From Galbula dea (taxonomy: Eukaryota > Chordata > Aves > Piciformes > Galbulidae): a stretch of DNA of 64,000 nt. The position numbers were made by a program, and so were the translations under genes. The notes below the pieces were generated by a model. That model worked only from the letters and a program-made list of their open reading frames with translations. It had not been told where the DNA came from and did no database searches. Position 1 is the first letter of the stretch, and the number at the start of each line of letters is the position of its first letter. Location: positions 62,001 through 126,000 of the forward strand of contig VWZX01005764.1 of assembly GCA_013399015.1 (NCBI GenBank). Direction: 5' to 3'. This document shows positions 1 to 11,260 of the stretch, piece after piece.

Positions 1-1767
1 TGGACACATCTGGGAGCTGCAAGTGTTCCTGTGGAAACTCTGCTTTCCATTTTTGTGAGCCAGCATATAAACCAGGACTGTTTGAAAGCTGCCAGGCAGT
101 GTTGTAGCAGCACCATGAGAGAAGAAAACACTCAGGAAGGGAAGTCTGTACTGATTTACTCCCAGTGCCAGAGTTACAGTATGGCCAGGAGCACGTAGGG
201 GTGGGTATAATGATCCAGCTGATCTATACCAGGTTAACAGCAGGTGACACTTCAAAGAAACCAGCCAGATAAAGTAAATGAATAAATGCATAAGGTAAAA
301 TGAGGGTTAAGTTAGCAGCAAAGGTTAGTGGAGCTTCACAGGCAGAAGGGTGCATGGAAAATGAGATTCAAGTAGAAAGTTTGGAACTGGTGAGATCTCA
401 AAAAATATTTCAGCAATATCCCTGTGTTTGAGCAATGGTACATGTTCAGTAAAGCCTTCCTCTTCCTCCCAGCCCATGCTCTCTGAACATCACAGGAACA
501 GGCTGCAACTCCAGACAAATCCATCTCCATTAAGGGGGGCTGAGTCCTTTCAAAGTGCCTGCTCAATTTAGGGGTAAGTGCAAAAGAAAAGATACCAGAA
601 AATCAGATTGTCCTCATATTAAACTAGATCTGAGTTTTCCAAGTCCCATAATAGCCAGTGTCATCAAAAGCTCCTGCAGCATTGAAAAAGAACAGAAAAT
701 GTCAATGGGAAAGTACTTAACTGAGGCAGAAGGATCAGCTTGAGAGGTAGGAGATGATAAGCCAAGCCAGCAATAAATGTTTGAGAGACTGATTGTGTCC
801 TTCATTGGAATGCAGCTATAGACAGGAAGGCAGATGCTCTATGATTATTCTTTAACAGCCAAGCAATGAGAGGATTTTATCCATTTTCTTTCTAATTTAC
901 TCTGACTTCATAAAACTCCAATAAAGCCTCCAAGGCCCAATTCCAGCATGCTAAGGACTCCTGTCCACACCATGGCAGCAGATGAAAGCCCTCAGTTTGA
1001 TTTCCTTTCTTCATTTGGAGGCAGAATGGGGCAGTTTCCAGAGCATAGTTACTCTTGACTGAAATGCTGAGTGAACCCAGCTGAGAGTCATGGCCAGGCA
1101 AACTTCTCCAGCTTGGGTCAGCTCCTGGATGGACACTGCACATCTGTCACCAAGTGGAGACACAAGGAACACAAGCAAGCATTTGTGGGCTACTCCTCCT
1201 TATGGTAGAGTGTGTACTCCAGCCTTAAAATGTCTGTATTTCATCCTCTGGCTTAATGAACAACAGAAGCAGGTGGCCACCTGGGGTTGGCTACTCAGTT
1301 ATCAATGCATGGTGCAGACAGGTGGAGCTCTGCTGATTTACTGGAGCTGAGAAGTTAGCACCTGTATCCTAGCAATTATTGCCTGCTCTGCAAATCAATA
1401 ACTAACCTTGATGCTTACAGGGGGTGCCTTCAGCTAAACCACACATGGACCAGCAGGTTGAGTTAGTCACAGCCAGAAAATGATGTCTTTTCTGAGCTGT
1501 TAGTCATGTTTTCATATCCTTCTGTTCTCCTAAGTTCATGAGGTTTAACACAGTTGCCTGGGATGTAAACAAGAAATTAATTGGAGGTTCAGACCCTTGT
1601 CCCCTGAGCTGCAGTCATCCTGGGTGAAAAATTGCCCTGATTCAGACTGTGGAACAGAAAGAAGAGCTTGGCTCAGGAGTTTCAGAGCTGCCATGAAATA
1701 CAAAGAAGCTTCTTGTCCTGTCAGCTTTATAGTGAAAGTAATACTTTAAGTCTGGTGTAGAGTAGTG
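1..1767. other. Unique noncoding DNA, no gene seen
   Basis: No recognisable gene, repeat family or RNA gene. The open frames here are under 90 codons and carry no known motif. Base composition is mixed, with AT-rich patches around 260-310 and 840-900. Nothing distinguishes this stretch from ordinary bird intergenic or intronic sequence. Confidence 0.6.
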
Positions 1768-1869
1768 ACACATGGTGCTTGGGGCCATGGTTCAGGGGTG
1801 AGCATGGGTGGATGGTTGGGCTGGATGATCTGAGGGCTTCTCCAGCCATCATGGTTCTGTGTTTCCATG
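1768..1869 (+). mobile_element. CR1 LINE 3' tail fragment (tail type B)
   Basis: The sequence runs from a catggtgcttggggccatgg block through ttggatgatc-like and cttctccagcc blocks to a degenerate octamer tail (atggttctgtgtttccatga). This matches the extreme 3' end of avian CR1 in plus orientation. Only about 100 bp remain, all beyond the conserved ORF2 C-terminal motif. It shares its 'ggccatggttcag-gtgagcatgg' signature with the copies at 42808 and 45102. The tail octamers are eroded, which suggests an older insertion than those two. Confidence 0.85.
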
Positions 1870-2361
1870 AACAGCTGAGCATGAGCAGTATGAAATCCAC
1901 AGGGAGAACGCTGCTGGAAAAGGCACTGATTGCAGATTCTGGACTTTAATATGCTATTTCTGTTAGTGATTTTAAATGTTATACCCATATATTTACTCAG
2001 AAAGCAGCATGTGTGTACCCACAGGTGGCTATGGAACTGTGGCAACTGTGACAAAGGAGTTAAGCAAACTGAGGAGCTGCTGTTTGTCAAGTTAGACTGG
2101 GTTTACACCAAATCTTTTTATTTAGCTGTAATTCTGCTAGAGAAATGTTTCTTATCCCTCTCTGAAACTTCTCCAGCACAACTCCCACCCCACCACCACC
2201 CCCAGCTGGGAATTCATTTGCTAAAAGGAGAGTTGGCAGCCAAGCCCATGGGGAGCTCTGTGGGCTCTCTCCTCAGGAGACAGGATTATAGCCAACACTC
2301 TCTCTGTGCTGAGATGTTTAAACTGTCTTCCTGGCAATGTTCAAATGCAAGGTGGGCACTA
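1870..2361. other. Unique noncoding DNA between two CR1 tails
   Basis: No gene seen. It includes a short C-rich run of CACC and CCC units at about 2180-2205. A 145-codon plus frame begins at 1930 and runs past this stretch to 2367, but it has no recognisable motif and is taken as chance. Confidence 0.55.
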
Positions 2362-2516
2362 TTATGATGGAAGGGACCTTAAAGATCATCTAGTTCCAAC
2401 CCCCTGCCATGGGCAGGGTTGCCACCCACTAGACCAGGTTGCCCAAGGCCCCATCCAGCCTGGCCTTGAACACTGCCAGGGATGGGGCAGCCACAGCCTC
2501 TCTGGGCAACCTGTTA
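2362..2516 (-). mobile_element. CR1 LINE 3' fragment, minus strand (tail type A)
   Basis: On the minus strand this reads as a CR1 3' end. The conserved ggaagggaccttaaagatca block (plus-strand view) lies next to the 3' terminus, followed inward by the ccccctgccatgggcaggg and accaggttgcccaaggcccc blocks. The minus-strand frame contains INRLPREAVAAPSL and FKARLDGALGNLV, which is the conserved C-terminal tail of the non-LTR retrotransposon reverse-transcriptase polyprotein, ending near 2429. The copy is 5'-truncated just upstream of that motif, at the ggcaacctgtt block. The terminal octamer repeats are lost or degraded. Confidence 0.93.
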
Positions 2517-3277
2517 ATACACACTGGAGACAAAAGCTTTAGAAGCAAACTCAGAGATTTATTCCAGCAAATGTTAGCCCATTCTTTCTTTTTTTCCCCC
2601 TCTCTCCTTGTCAAGCCCTAACCACAGCTCCCCAAGAGCAAGCAGCCTATTTTAAAATAATTAAAAGTTTCTGCCTTTGCATGACTCCTCCTGCCAGCAC
2701 ATCTGCTGGAGTGTGGTAGGAACCAGCTCCAAGCCAATTAAAAGGAGATGGGTGCATCCTCCAGCTCCCTTCTCTCAGCTGAACCTTTGACCAAGAGGGC
2801 ACTGTATTGATGAATTTCATTTCTTCTTAATCTGCTTGTACTCTGCTTGATAGCTTGGAGCTTTGCTCTCTTCTGTTTCACTACAATGACCTTGCTCTGG
2901 AGAATGCTGAGAGTTTGGAGCAAAGCAAAGCAAAATTCCAAGTTATTACAAGATGTTGAACACAGAGGTCTCTTCTTGGCTGTCTGCAAGATGTTGCCTG
3001 GAAGTTGAAAAGGGCTCTCACCCCACAGAAGAAGAAATAGTCAGGCATTATTTCACAGCTTTTAAGGCAGTAACAAAGAGAAGGAGTTTCACTCAGCAGT
3101 ACATAGCTAAATAGACTCAGTCCTGCAGGTTGAGTCTGTGGAGAGGAACAAGCTAGCTTCAGCCAGGGGGTGTGTTAGTGGAAGATGGAGTGTTTAAGAG
3201 CTGGCATTTCAGATGCTCCCATGCTGGTCAGTCAGCTCAGGTCTCTGTATGGGTCAGTCTACCCATAGGGAGACTAA
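2517..3277. other. Unique noncoding DNA, no gene seen
   Basis: No gene or repeat family recognised. There is a T-rich run at about 2583-2600. An AT-rich piece with two 'aattaaaag' boxes (about 2657-2668 and 2737-2744) flanks a GC-richer core. The second box could be a homeodomain-type site, but nothing supports function. Confidence 0.5.
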
Positions 3278-3508
3278 AATCACTGAGGCTGGAAGAGACC
3301 TGTAAGATCATCAAGTCCAACCATCAACCTAGCACCCTCATGCCACCAAACCATGGCCCTAAGCACCACATCCAGATGTTTTCTGAAGCCCTCCAGGGCT
3401 GGTGACTCCACCACTGCCCTGGGCAGCCTGGGCCAATGCTTAACAACTCCTTCTGTGAAGTTGTCCCTGCTAGCCAAGCTACACCTCCCCTGGTGCAGCT
3501 TGAGGCCA
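3278..3508 (-). mobile_element. CR1 LINE 3' fragment, minus strand (tail type B)
   Basis: The plus strand shows the reverse complement of a CR1 end: aatcactgaggctggaagag, then aagatcatcaagtccaacc, accaaaccatggccctaag, and gcagcctgggccaatgctta. The minus-strand frame keeps GVVKHWPRLPRAVVESPAL followed by GFRKHLDVVL, the C-terminal tail of CR1 ORF2. It is one of the better preserved coding remnants in the window and stays open into the 3' end, stopping near 3280. The insertion is 5'-truncated, and recognisable CR1 sequence fades near the ggccatgtcc block at 3505. No endonuclease or reverse-transcriptase core is present. Confidence 0.93.
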
Positions 3509-6500
3509 TGTCCAATGGACACCTCTGCAGGACTGCTCCTCATTCTGTTTCTGGATAGTGCCAGTTTTTCTCTGATGGCTTCTTTGGAGCAGCCTGGTGA
3601 GAGGACCAAGGGTGCAGCGTGCCAGGGTGCATGCTCTACCCTGCTTGCTGTTCTGCTAGCCAGACAATGTTGGTTTGCTTCTTGGTCTTGTTGTCAGATA
3701 ATGATCTTTGGTCAGGAGTGTTGGCCTCAAATAGATGTTCTTTGGGCAGTAAGGAAATGTTTCTTGCTTGTTTCTGCTAGCACTTAGGTGCTAGATGCTA
3801 TTTAAGGCATGCAACAGCAGAACAGGGCCCCAGATCTCTCCCTGTGAGCAGGAGATGATGCTGAGAGGAAAGCAGTTTACATATCTTCCAGGAGAAAACC
3901 AGGGCAACAAAAACTGATCTTTTGCAGAGCTACAGGGCTAACCCTGACACCTACATCTTCATTCTGCAGAAGTCTGTTGCTGCTCAGAGCCAGCACCTTC
4001 AGGATGTAAGTGACAGGTGGAGGTAATGTTCTGAAACCAGCACATCATGAATTTCCAATTGCTTAGGAATCTTATTTATAAAGTGAATTAGCTTTGAATT
4101 GCTCTGACAGTATCAGAGCATTAGAGACTTGGCTGGCTTGATAACAGCAATGGAACTCCTTTCCCCCAGAGCACCTTTGGCTGGTACCTGCTCCAGTCTA
4201 TTTCAGTTTTGCTGTGGTTGTGACACTCTCCACACACACAGAAGGAGCCTCTGTGCCATGAGAGGAAGTTGGCATCACCTTTATCAAACCAAAACCACCA
4301 GCATTGCTAATGCATCACAGCAAAAGCCTAGGAGAAATACAGATGCTTGTATTTACACCACATCTGGGAGGCCAAGACTGACCCAATCCCTCTTGTCACC
4401 ATTACACCATCCTCAGTGAATTGGGGAGACAGAAGAGGACATCTGAGAGTCTCATCAGAGAGATCTGGAGATGTCAGTCTGAGTTTCTAAACTTACAGTG
4501 CATCTGGCACCTCAGGGTTTTCTCTCTTACCTAGTCTTTTGGGGCTGCAAGACAATAGAAAAGAAATAATGGAATGGGTAGGATCATTTAGATGTTTAAT
4601 AATTCAATGTTAATAGCAGCACCCAGAACTCCTCAGGGTTGCAACTGGGCCTGCTGGGAATATGGTTATCTAAGGAATTGGAAGGGCAAAAGGAAATAAG
4701 GAAGAGCACAAGAGAGAGGATAAACAGCTTGCTGGAGCTGAAATATTTAATTAAGCAGCATTTTTTCAGGTCTAAACCAGAACAAGTGTGTCCACAGCTA
4801 TTAACTGTGTGTCTCCTCCACAAGCACACTGCACTGTGAAACCCAAGATCATCAGAGAGAGATTTTGCCAGCTGGGAAGCATCATTGATGCTCCTTACTA
4901 GAGATGGCTTGAGCAGTTTGTTACTAGAAGTTAGCAGCTATTAGAAGTTGATAGAAGTTACTGCTTGTTCCTTGTAACTCTGTTTCAGATAAAGACAACT
5001 CAGCTACCTTCTCCTCACCTGGATATTGCCATACAAGGGGAAAAAAAAGGATAATGATATGGAGGCTGTGATTTCAGGAAAGTTTAGCACTTTCTTAGGT
5101 CAGGTCAGGTCAGCTGCTCTGTTTGAATCTAGAGGAAAGAGACCTTCCATAATATCTTCATTCTAGGGAAGGGAAGACTGTGGCCAGAGCTAGTTATTAG
5201 TAATGACTGAAAAAAAAATTCTTTTAAACTTTTTTTTTCCCCAGCAGAGACTATTTTTCTCCCTGTGGAAATCTGGGTATTAGAATATTCTAGTAGAGAG
5301 CACAAATATTTTGGCTTCAATCTATAAAGACATTAATTTAGGAATACTTCTATCTTGCCTTACAGAAATTGCAGTTCTGGGCTGAACATTGACAAAAGCA
5401 GCACCCAAATTAACTGGTTTGATCCAATTAGTCACACTTGATGACTCCTGGGGTGGGGGGAGAGGGCAGTGGGGTCATGGGAGTCCTGACCTTGGTGCTT
5501 CATACAAACTAGCTGAGAGCTTTTGTGCAGGAGAGGATGAGCACCCACAGCATGCAAATGGTGGGGTGCCAAAAAACTACTAAAATCACCCTTCCTGCTT
5601 GCATTGAAACACTGACTTTTCATCCCTTCTCCATGAAAAAAAACCCAACACAAAACAGACTAAAAAAGAGAAAACCTGAGGGGAAACCAGGTATAGTTCT
5701 TTGTGAGCAGTCCCTCCTCTGGCTCCTCCAGTGACACACCAGTGCTCTTGCATTTCTTCTCATCTGATCGAGGTAGAAATGCCCAGAAAAGCCTTAGCAG
5801 CACATGCCTGGTGCAGCTCCAGCTGCAAGAGTTTTGCAGAAGCAGAGGAGAGCTTTAGAGGGCTGTCAATAACATCATCTCATCTCCAGCCTGGGCTGCC
5901 AGAGACCTTCTGACTCTACATCAATGTTCTCCAGAGGCAGCCCCCAAATGCCACTCGTGTGTTCTGAAGGAATCCCTGTGACTCCTGGGCTCAGGCCCCT
6001 CCAAAATACAAGGTTAACAACTGAAAAGGCTTCCAGCTAAGACATTTTTAAGCACTCTCAACAGTGTCCTGCAAACAAGCAGGCAGAGAAATAACAGCAT
6101 GTATTCCAGTTAACAAAGGGAAAGGCATTGGCCTGACAGCTGGAGCAATGGTGAGAGATCTTCTCTCTTCTGTCCTTTGGTTGAGGCTTTTCTCCTGGCT
6201 TTTAGCATCCAGAAGTGGCTCAGGACTGGCTTTGGGGGGGTGCAGCTGGGATGTTCTTTCTTTCCACAGGCTCTGTCTTTCCTTCTGCTGTGCCCCTGCC
6301 CCTGTGAAGAGGGAGGCTCTGCCTGCAAGCAGAGAGGGTGGCAGCACGAGTGTTTGTGGAGCTCCATGGTCTCCCCCTCCCACTACTAGATCCTAGTGGT
6401 GGACAGATTTGTGCAACCACCAGCAAAAGGCAAGGTCTACCCAAACATCTGACAGATCTGTTCAGTTCAGTTCCTGTTTCACTGATTGTGAGACCTTCTG

Positions 6501-7289
6501 TTTTTCACAGGTATTTCCCTTGCATTCATAACACTGATCATGTCTCTAAGGTGAGAAAGGGAGGGGGCAAATATCCAGTGCAACTGAAATGACTACACTG
6601 TTGTTACAGAGTGAAAGCCTGCAGGTTTTGCAGCATGCACTGTGTAGATCAATGTGTATCAGGAGCAGGCAGAGCCTCCCTGGTTGGCCAGGCTCACCCC
6701 AGCAGGCTGTGAGTGATTCAGTTACCTCTCCTGGTGGCTGGGTTTCTTTTTCCCTTCTTGCAGTTAAGTCAAGGGGCAGGACTGTTTGGGAGTGTGGTGC
6801 TTTTGTACTGCTTTGTGAAGACAAATGCATCCAAGTGGAATGAGGCTGTGTTTGGGTAAACTCCTGAGGCTGTAGATGCTCTACCCAGAGCTCACAGCCT
6901 ACCTTCTCCCACCTGGGCACCTTCTGCCCTGCTTCAGCCAGGAGGAATATGGTCAGCAAAGGGTGGCAATCCAAACTCTGCTTGACTGGAGTGTTGGCTT
7001 TGTCTGAGACAGTCCAAGGAGCACTCACCTGAGGTGAGTGGCTCAGGTGGCAGGTCTGGAGGTGGGTAACCCATGGTAGGGAGCAGCAGTGGCTGCCCCA
7101 GTGGGGAGCAGGGTGATAGGTGAAGGGCTGTAACCTTTCCAGATAGCAGAGATGCTGCTGAGAAGAGATGTGCAAATGAACCCTGGTGCCACAGGCCATG
7201 TCCAGAGAAGGGCAAGGAGGCTGGTGAAGGGTCTGGAGAGTGGCTTATGTGTGTAAGCACATGGGGTTTGTGCCATTCACAGTAGTGCT

Positions 7290-7328
7290 GTTTCTCTCTC
7301 TCTTTCTGTCTTTCTCTTCCTTTTCTAG
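7290..7328 (+). other. Long polypyrimidine tract ending in TAG (splice-acceptor-like)
   Basis: Almost 40 bases of C and T (tttctctctctctttctgtc and onward) end in ttttctag at 7321-7328. By sequence this is a strong consensus 3' splice site on the plus strand. The downstream sequence (gaaaaaggaaaaatgtg) meets stop codons quickly and resembles no protein. It could be a noncoding exon boundary, a cryptic site or a simple low-complexity tract. Confidence 0.3.
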
Positions 7329-7876
7329 GAAAAAGGAAAAATGTGAAAAAGCAGAGTAATTAGAGAAAAGTGGCTTAATTTGAAGGTCACAGTTACCTCT
7401 TTTATAAGCTTTTGTTGAGCTTTTGCCCACAGTAAATTTATACAAGCTTTGGGTAGCTGGTAAATCTCTGTGTGCTGTGACCTGTTGTAAATGGGGAGCT
7501 TTCAGCACTCCTTTGCTGGCAGCTAAGGGCACAGATGAGGTCATAAAACCAACAAGTCCTGGGAAATGCCCACTTGGCTGGGAGAAGCATTTCTTAGGGT
7601 CCCTTGTATTTTTGGGTCTCTGTAGAACAGCATTTATTGCTTCACTGAGGTTCTTGGGAGCTACATCACTGTGAGTTTAGGAAGGGCTGTTAGTGAGGTT
7701 GGATTCCTCAGCTCTCTGCTGCCTTCTTTCTGACCAGTCAGGCATTTCAGACCTCTTGCAAGAAGGCTGATATTTATTATTGTTAGAATTTCATCTCTCA
7801 GGTCCTGGATAGTATACTTCTAGAAAATTCCATTGGAGAAGATGAAATGCTGATTGAACTGAGCTGAACAAAGCAT

Positions 7877-7930
7877 GACCTGTCTACACCTGCCAGTCAA
7901 TTGGACCTGTCTGCACCTGCCAGTTGGATG
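7877..7930 (+). repeat. 27-bp tandem duplication (two units)
   Basis: Unit 1 (7877-7903) begins gacctgtctacacctgccag and unit 2 (7904-7930) begins gacctgtctgcacctgccag. They match at 22 of 27 positions, with most differences in the last seven bases. This looks like a small local duplication that has since diverged. I see no third unit. Confidence 0.85.
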
Positions 7931-8308
7931 GGAGGCACTTAAGGGAATTGCTATTCAAAAAGGGAGAATCAAAGCAATGCAATCACATTTGCACACTGCA
8001 GTTGTAGCTGCTGGAGGCATCCAATTAGATGACCAGGATGCAGTGTTGTGGTTTGCACAATGCTGAGCCTGACCCTGAGCATCCCCAGCCCTTCCCAGTA
8101 GCAGGTCCCATGAGATGGGGTGGGTGCATGGGGTCCTCTCTGCACAGGCTCACCACAGAGGGCTGCTGGTGCCAGGGCAAATTGTGATGTCCCACTGCTG
8201 CTTGGTAGCAGCAGCATCTGTGCTTTGAGCCCATTGGTGGCAGGAACCATCTATCATGATCTCCAACCTGAAACCAAGGCTACATCATCAACCACTCTGT
8301 CCAACCTA

Positions 8309-8604
8309 GGAGAAAGGAAAGAAAGGAGAGGAGAGGAGAAGGGCAAAGCAAGACTGTTCTGGCAGCTTTTTTCCCTTTTAAAACTGAAAACCTCTTCATC
8401 TGAACACAGCATTGTAACTGAGGAAAGCAAAGGAGAAGGGGAAAGGGAAAGGAGGGAGGAGAAGGAGGGAAAAAGGTACAAGACTACTCTGGCTGGGTGT
8501 TGGTTGTGTTTTAGTGGGGTTTGGGAGGGTGTTTGTGGTTTGTTTAATTATTTTTTTAACTAAACCCTCTTCATCTGCAGACAGCACAGTAGCCATTGTA
8601 GTTC
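8309..8604 (+). repeat. Diverged tandem duplication with purine tracts
   Basis: Two modules share the same block order. Module 1 (8309-8420) has a GGAGAAAGG-type purine tract, then caagactgttctggc, a T-rich spacer, and cctcttcatctgaacacagc followed by attgtaactg. Module 2 (8421-8604) has a purine tract of aggagaagg units, then caagactactctggc, a G/T-rich spacer about 60 bp longer, and ccctcttcatctgcagacag followed by agccattgtag. The shared order of four blocks supports duplication over chance. The purine tracts alone would not be convincing. Confidence 0.7.
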
Positions 8605-9892
8605 TGCAAAAAAACCTTTGAGGAGATGTTGGTAAGGTCTGGAGAGAGTGGAGGCAAAATGGAGTTGGGGAAATGACAAATGGCTGCTAAGCCAGGAAAC
8701 TCTGGCCCTTTAATGAGATGACTTAAAGGGCAGCACAGGAAAAGATGATCAAAGGCAGATCCTCTCTCAGTAAGTACACATGTGGAGAAAAGATAAGAAG
8801 AGTGAACAAGTGTCTGATTGCCTTTTACAATGAGATTATTACTCTGTGTGATCATTAGATATGAATGAGCTCTTTTAATCACTGCAGCTAGGTCTGGTCA
8901 TTGCCCATTGGGTGAATTCTAACAGAGCTGTTGGTGCAATGTCTTTAATATTAATAGAGAGATTCCCTCCCTCACCAAGTAACTCATTATCTGTTCTGAC
9001 AGAGCCTTGGCAGAGCAATGGGATGCTGTTGTTTGTCAGCTTGTGGCTATCTCCTTTGGCTAGTGAATGAAGGATGACTCTTGCCACTGAATTTTGGGGG
9101 GGAGAGCAGCAATTTCCACTTTCCTCATTGAGACACCTCCCTGCAAAGTTCACCCTTTACCCCTCCCTTTCTCTAGCTGTCCACTTGCTGAAGATCCTTT
9201 GTGACAACTCCAGTCCTGAGCCATGCCTATGCTGCAGGGGTCAGGCCCAGATGTGGTGCCTGTGGAGCCATGGGGTTTTATTGCTGTTGCTGTTCAACTT
9301 GGAGGAGGTGCAGGAAGTTCCCAGCTCTCATGGCTGTGCTGGAAGCCTTCAAAAAACTCAACCTGTAAATAAGTCAGTTATTTGTTCCCAAGATTGCAGA
9401 CAGCATGAAACCACAGATCTGAAAATGAAACTTTCCATCTGTTTTTGTAATAACATCTCAAACCCAATAATGAGGATATGTTGGAGGGGAGGAGGAGCAG
9501 GAGATGAGGCACTTTCTTCTCTTTAGCACCTGAGCTGGAAATTGGAAGCTGGGCAAGAAGGAGATCACAGCTAAGGCAGTAGAAGCTAAAGCTGGTTACC
9601 AGGCATGCTGTAAGGTGACAGCAGGATTCCCAGGCCACCAGCTGTGTGGCCCAAAGTGAAAGGCAGGTGCAGGGACTTCACTTATCCCTTGGTGACTCAG
9701 CTGAGCCCTCCAATGGCTAAGCTGTCTCAGGGTTTCATTTGCTACCATAGGCTGCTGCCCATGGTTGGACTCTATCACACTGGTGACTGCTGATGTCCCA
9801 GGGACTACTGGGTTTCTGTCTGCTGTGGGGTCCTGCCCCATTCTCAGCTTGCCACTTTGCAGCTGCTCAGCTCCTCCCAAGGAAGCAGCCTT

Positions 9893-10113
9893 TCTGAGGA
9901 AGACATTTTTCACACTAAGGCTGGTGAAGCACTGGCAAGGGTTGCCCAGAGAGGTGGTGGATGCCCCATGCCTGCACCCATTCCAGCTCAGGTTGTCTGG
10001 GGCTCTGAGCAACTTGATCTAGTTATAGATGTCCCTGCTTGCAGCAAGGACTTTGGGCTGGGTGACACCTACAGGTCCCTCCCAACACTAACCACTCTGT
10101 GATTCTGTGATCC
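9893..10113 (+). mobile_element. CR1 LINE 3' fragment (tail type A)
   Basis: The plus-strand frame reads FFTLRLVKHWQGLPREVVDA, then PCL and LRLSGALSNLI, and stops at 10022. This is the C-terminal tail of CR1 ORF2. After the stop comes a short 3' UTR with the gatctagttatagatgtccc, ggctgggtgacacctacagg and ccactctgtgattctgtgat blocks, the last being the CR1 octamer tail. It is 5'-truncated just before the conserved motif. The local reading frame is intact, but it is only a fragment of a polyprotein of roughly a thousand residues. Sequence just upstream (9600-9890) does not look like CR1. Confidence 0.95.
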
Positions 10114-11049
10114 CTTACAACCAGCTACTCCATCATCTCCATGCACCATCTTCTGCCAGTGTCTGTTTCCACATCTGGGCATTTCTGAAGCCAATGACAA
10201 CAGAAGTGTCTTGTGCAGCCCTCTCTTGGCTCTCTGCTAGATGACAGACGTGCTGATTATTAATCTGTTATCCAACTGCTATCATTTTCATTCTCAAATA
10301 CCTCATTACATCATTTGCACAGCCACACTAATTAGATGTAGTCCTCGTGGCTTCCAAGAATTGCTTCAGCCTGCTCCCCTTCACTGCAAAATCTCTTCTC
10401 TCCTAAACCTCACCTCTCCCATCCATCTCCTACAGCACAGATAGAGTGCAGACCTCCACTGACAGAGTGGATGCCAGATTCATTCCCTGCTGTGGCTTGA
10501 AGACTTGACCTTAAAGCATGATTTGTCCTTTGTCCTAAGGTAGTGCTCCTGAAGGACTAACTCTTCTCAAGCAACAGGCCAGAGATTGACCATAATGGGG
10601 GAAGACCCCATAAGTGCTCAGTTGGTTTAAGGCTCTGAACACAGAAATGATTAGCTTCTGGACTGTCTTGGTTCCAGTGAGAACAGAACTCATTCTGTTC
10701 AGCAATTTTACTATTTTTTTCCCCTTTTACAGCTTAATTAAAAGGGTTGCTGGCAGGAGTGGTTTCCAAGGAGGAATTTCCAATCTTAATTGAAAAATCA
10801 AAAGTACTGGTGGAGAAGAAGAGCGTCTCTGTCATAAAAACTGATAGCAGCTCTCTTGCATGACCTGACAGCTTGCTTTCCTCTCCTGAGATAATGGTGC
10901 TATTTTGCATGGGGGTGCAGAGAGAGTTCCACTGCTGAGCACAGAGCTGCCCTAGAGGCTGCCTAAGGACTCACAGCAGCTATGGGAGAACCCTATTGAT
11001 CATGGAAAGAGAAATCAATTCTTTTTCCCTCTAGATGGGAGTAGAAAGT

Positions 11050-11260
11050 AATGATTCTGGGAAAGGATGTTGTGACCTGAGAGATCATAATCACATCACA
11101 GCATTTGGATCCAGATTTTCTATTATGGTCATAATTTTCTCCCTGAAGTCAAAATCATTCAGACTTAAGACATGAGTAAGAAGTATTCATAAGCAGTAAT
11201 TACTTCCCCACTGATGTTTTACCACATCATCTCTGATCTTTGTACACTGAAGTAGACCTT
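11050..11260. other. Candidate conserved noncoding element
   Basis: AT-rich, non-repetitive sequence with dense transcription-factor-like words: agagatcataatcacatcac, gatccagattttctattatg, gtcataattttctccctgaa, and a gcagtaattacttcc homeodomain-type core. No frame is coding. Calling it conserved is inference from texture alone, because I cannot align genomes here. Confidence 0.25.

Larger units (their letters stand above)
3509..9892. other. Unique noncoding DNA with local duplications
   Basis: No defensible gene over 6.4 kb. It contains a pyrimidine tract with an AG end at 7290-7328, a 27-bp tandem duplication at 7877-7930 and a diverged tandem duplication at 8309-8604 (each listed separately). 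There is also an AGGTC-type triplication at 5099-5113. The longest minus frame, 217 codons at 6546-7199, has no domain that I recognise. The rest shows nothing repeat-like that I can name. Confidence 0.55.

Noticed and set aside
3353..3787. 144-codon plus frame
   Set aside because: Its first half is the antisense of the minus-strand CR1 fragment, so it is a shadow frame.
7025..7039. ctcacctgaggtgag inverted repeat
   Set aside because: A seven-base-arm palindrome with no context; chance is sufficient.
6546..7199. 217-codon minus-strand open frame
   Set aside because: Rich in H, P, S, L and Q with no motif. Two other minus-strand frames are also open across 6934-7276, as expected from locally higher GC rather than coding.
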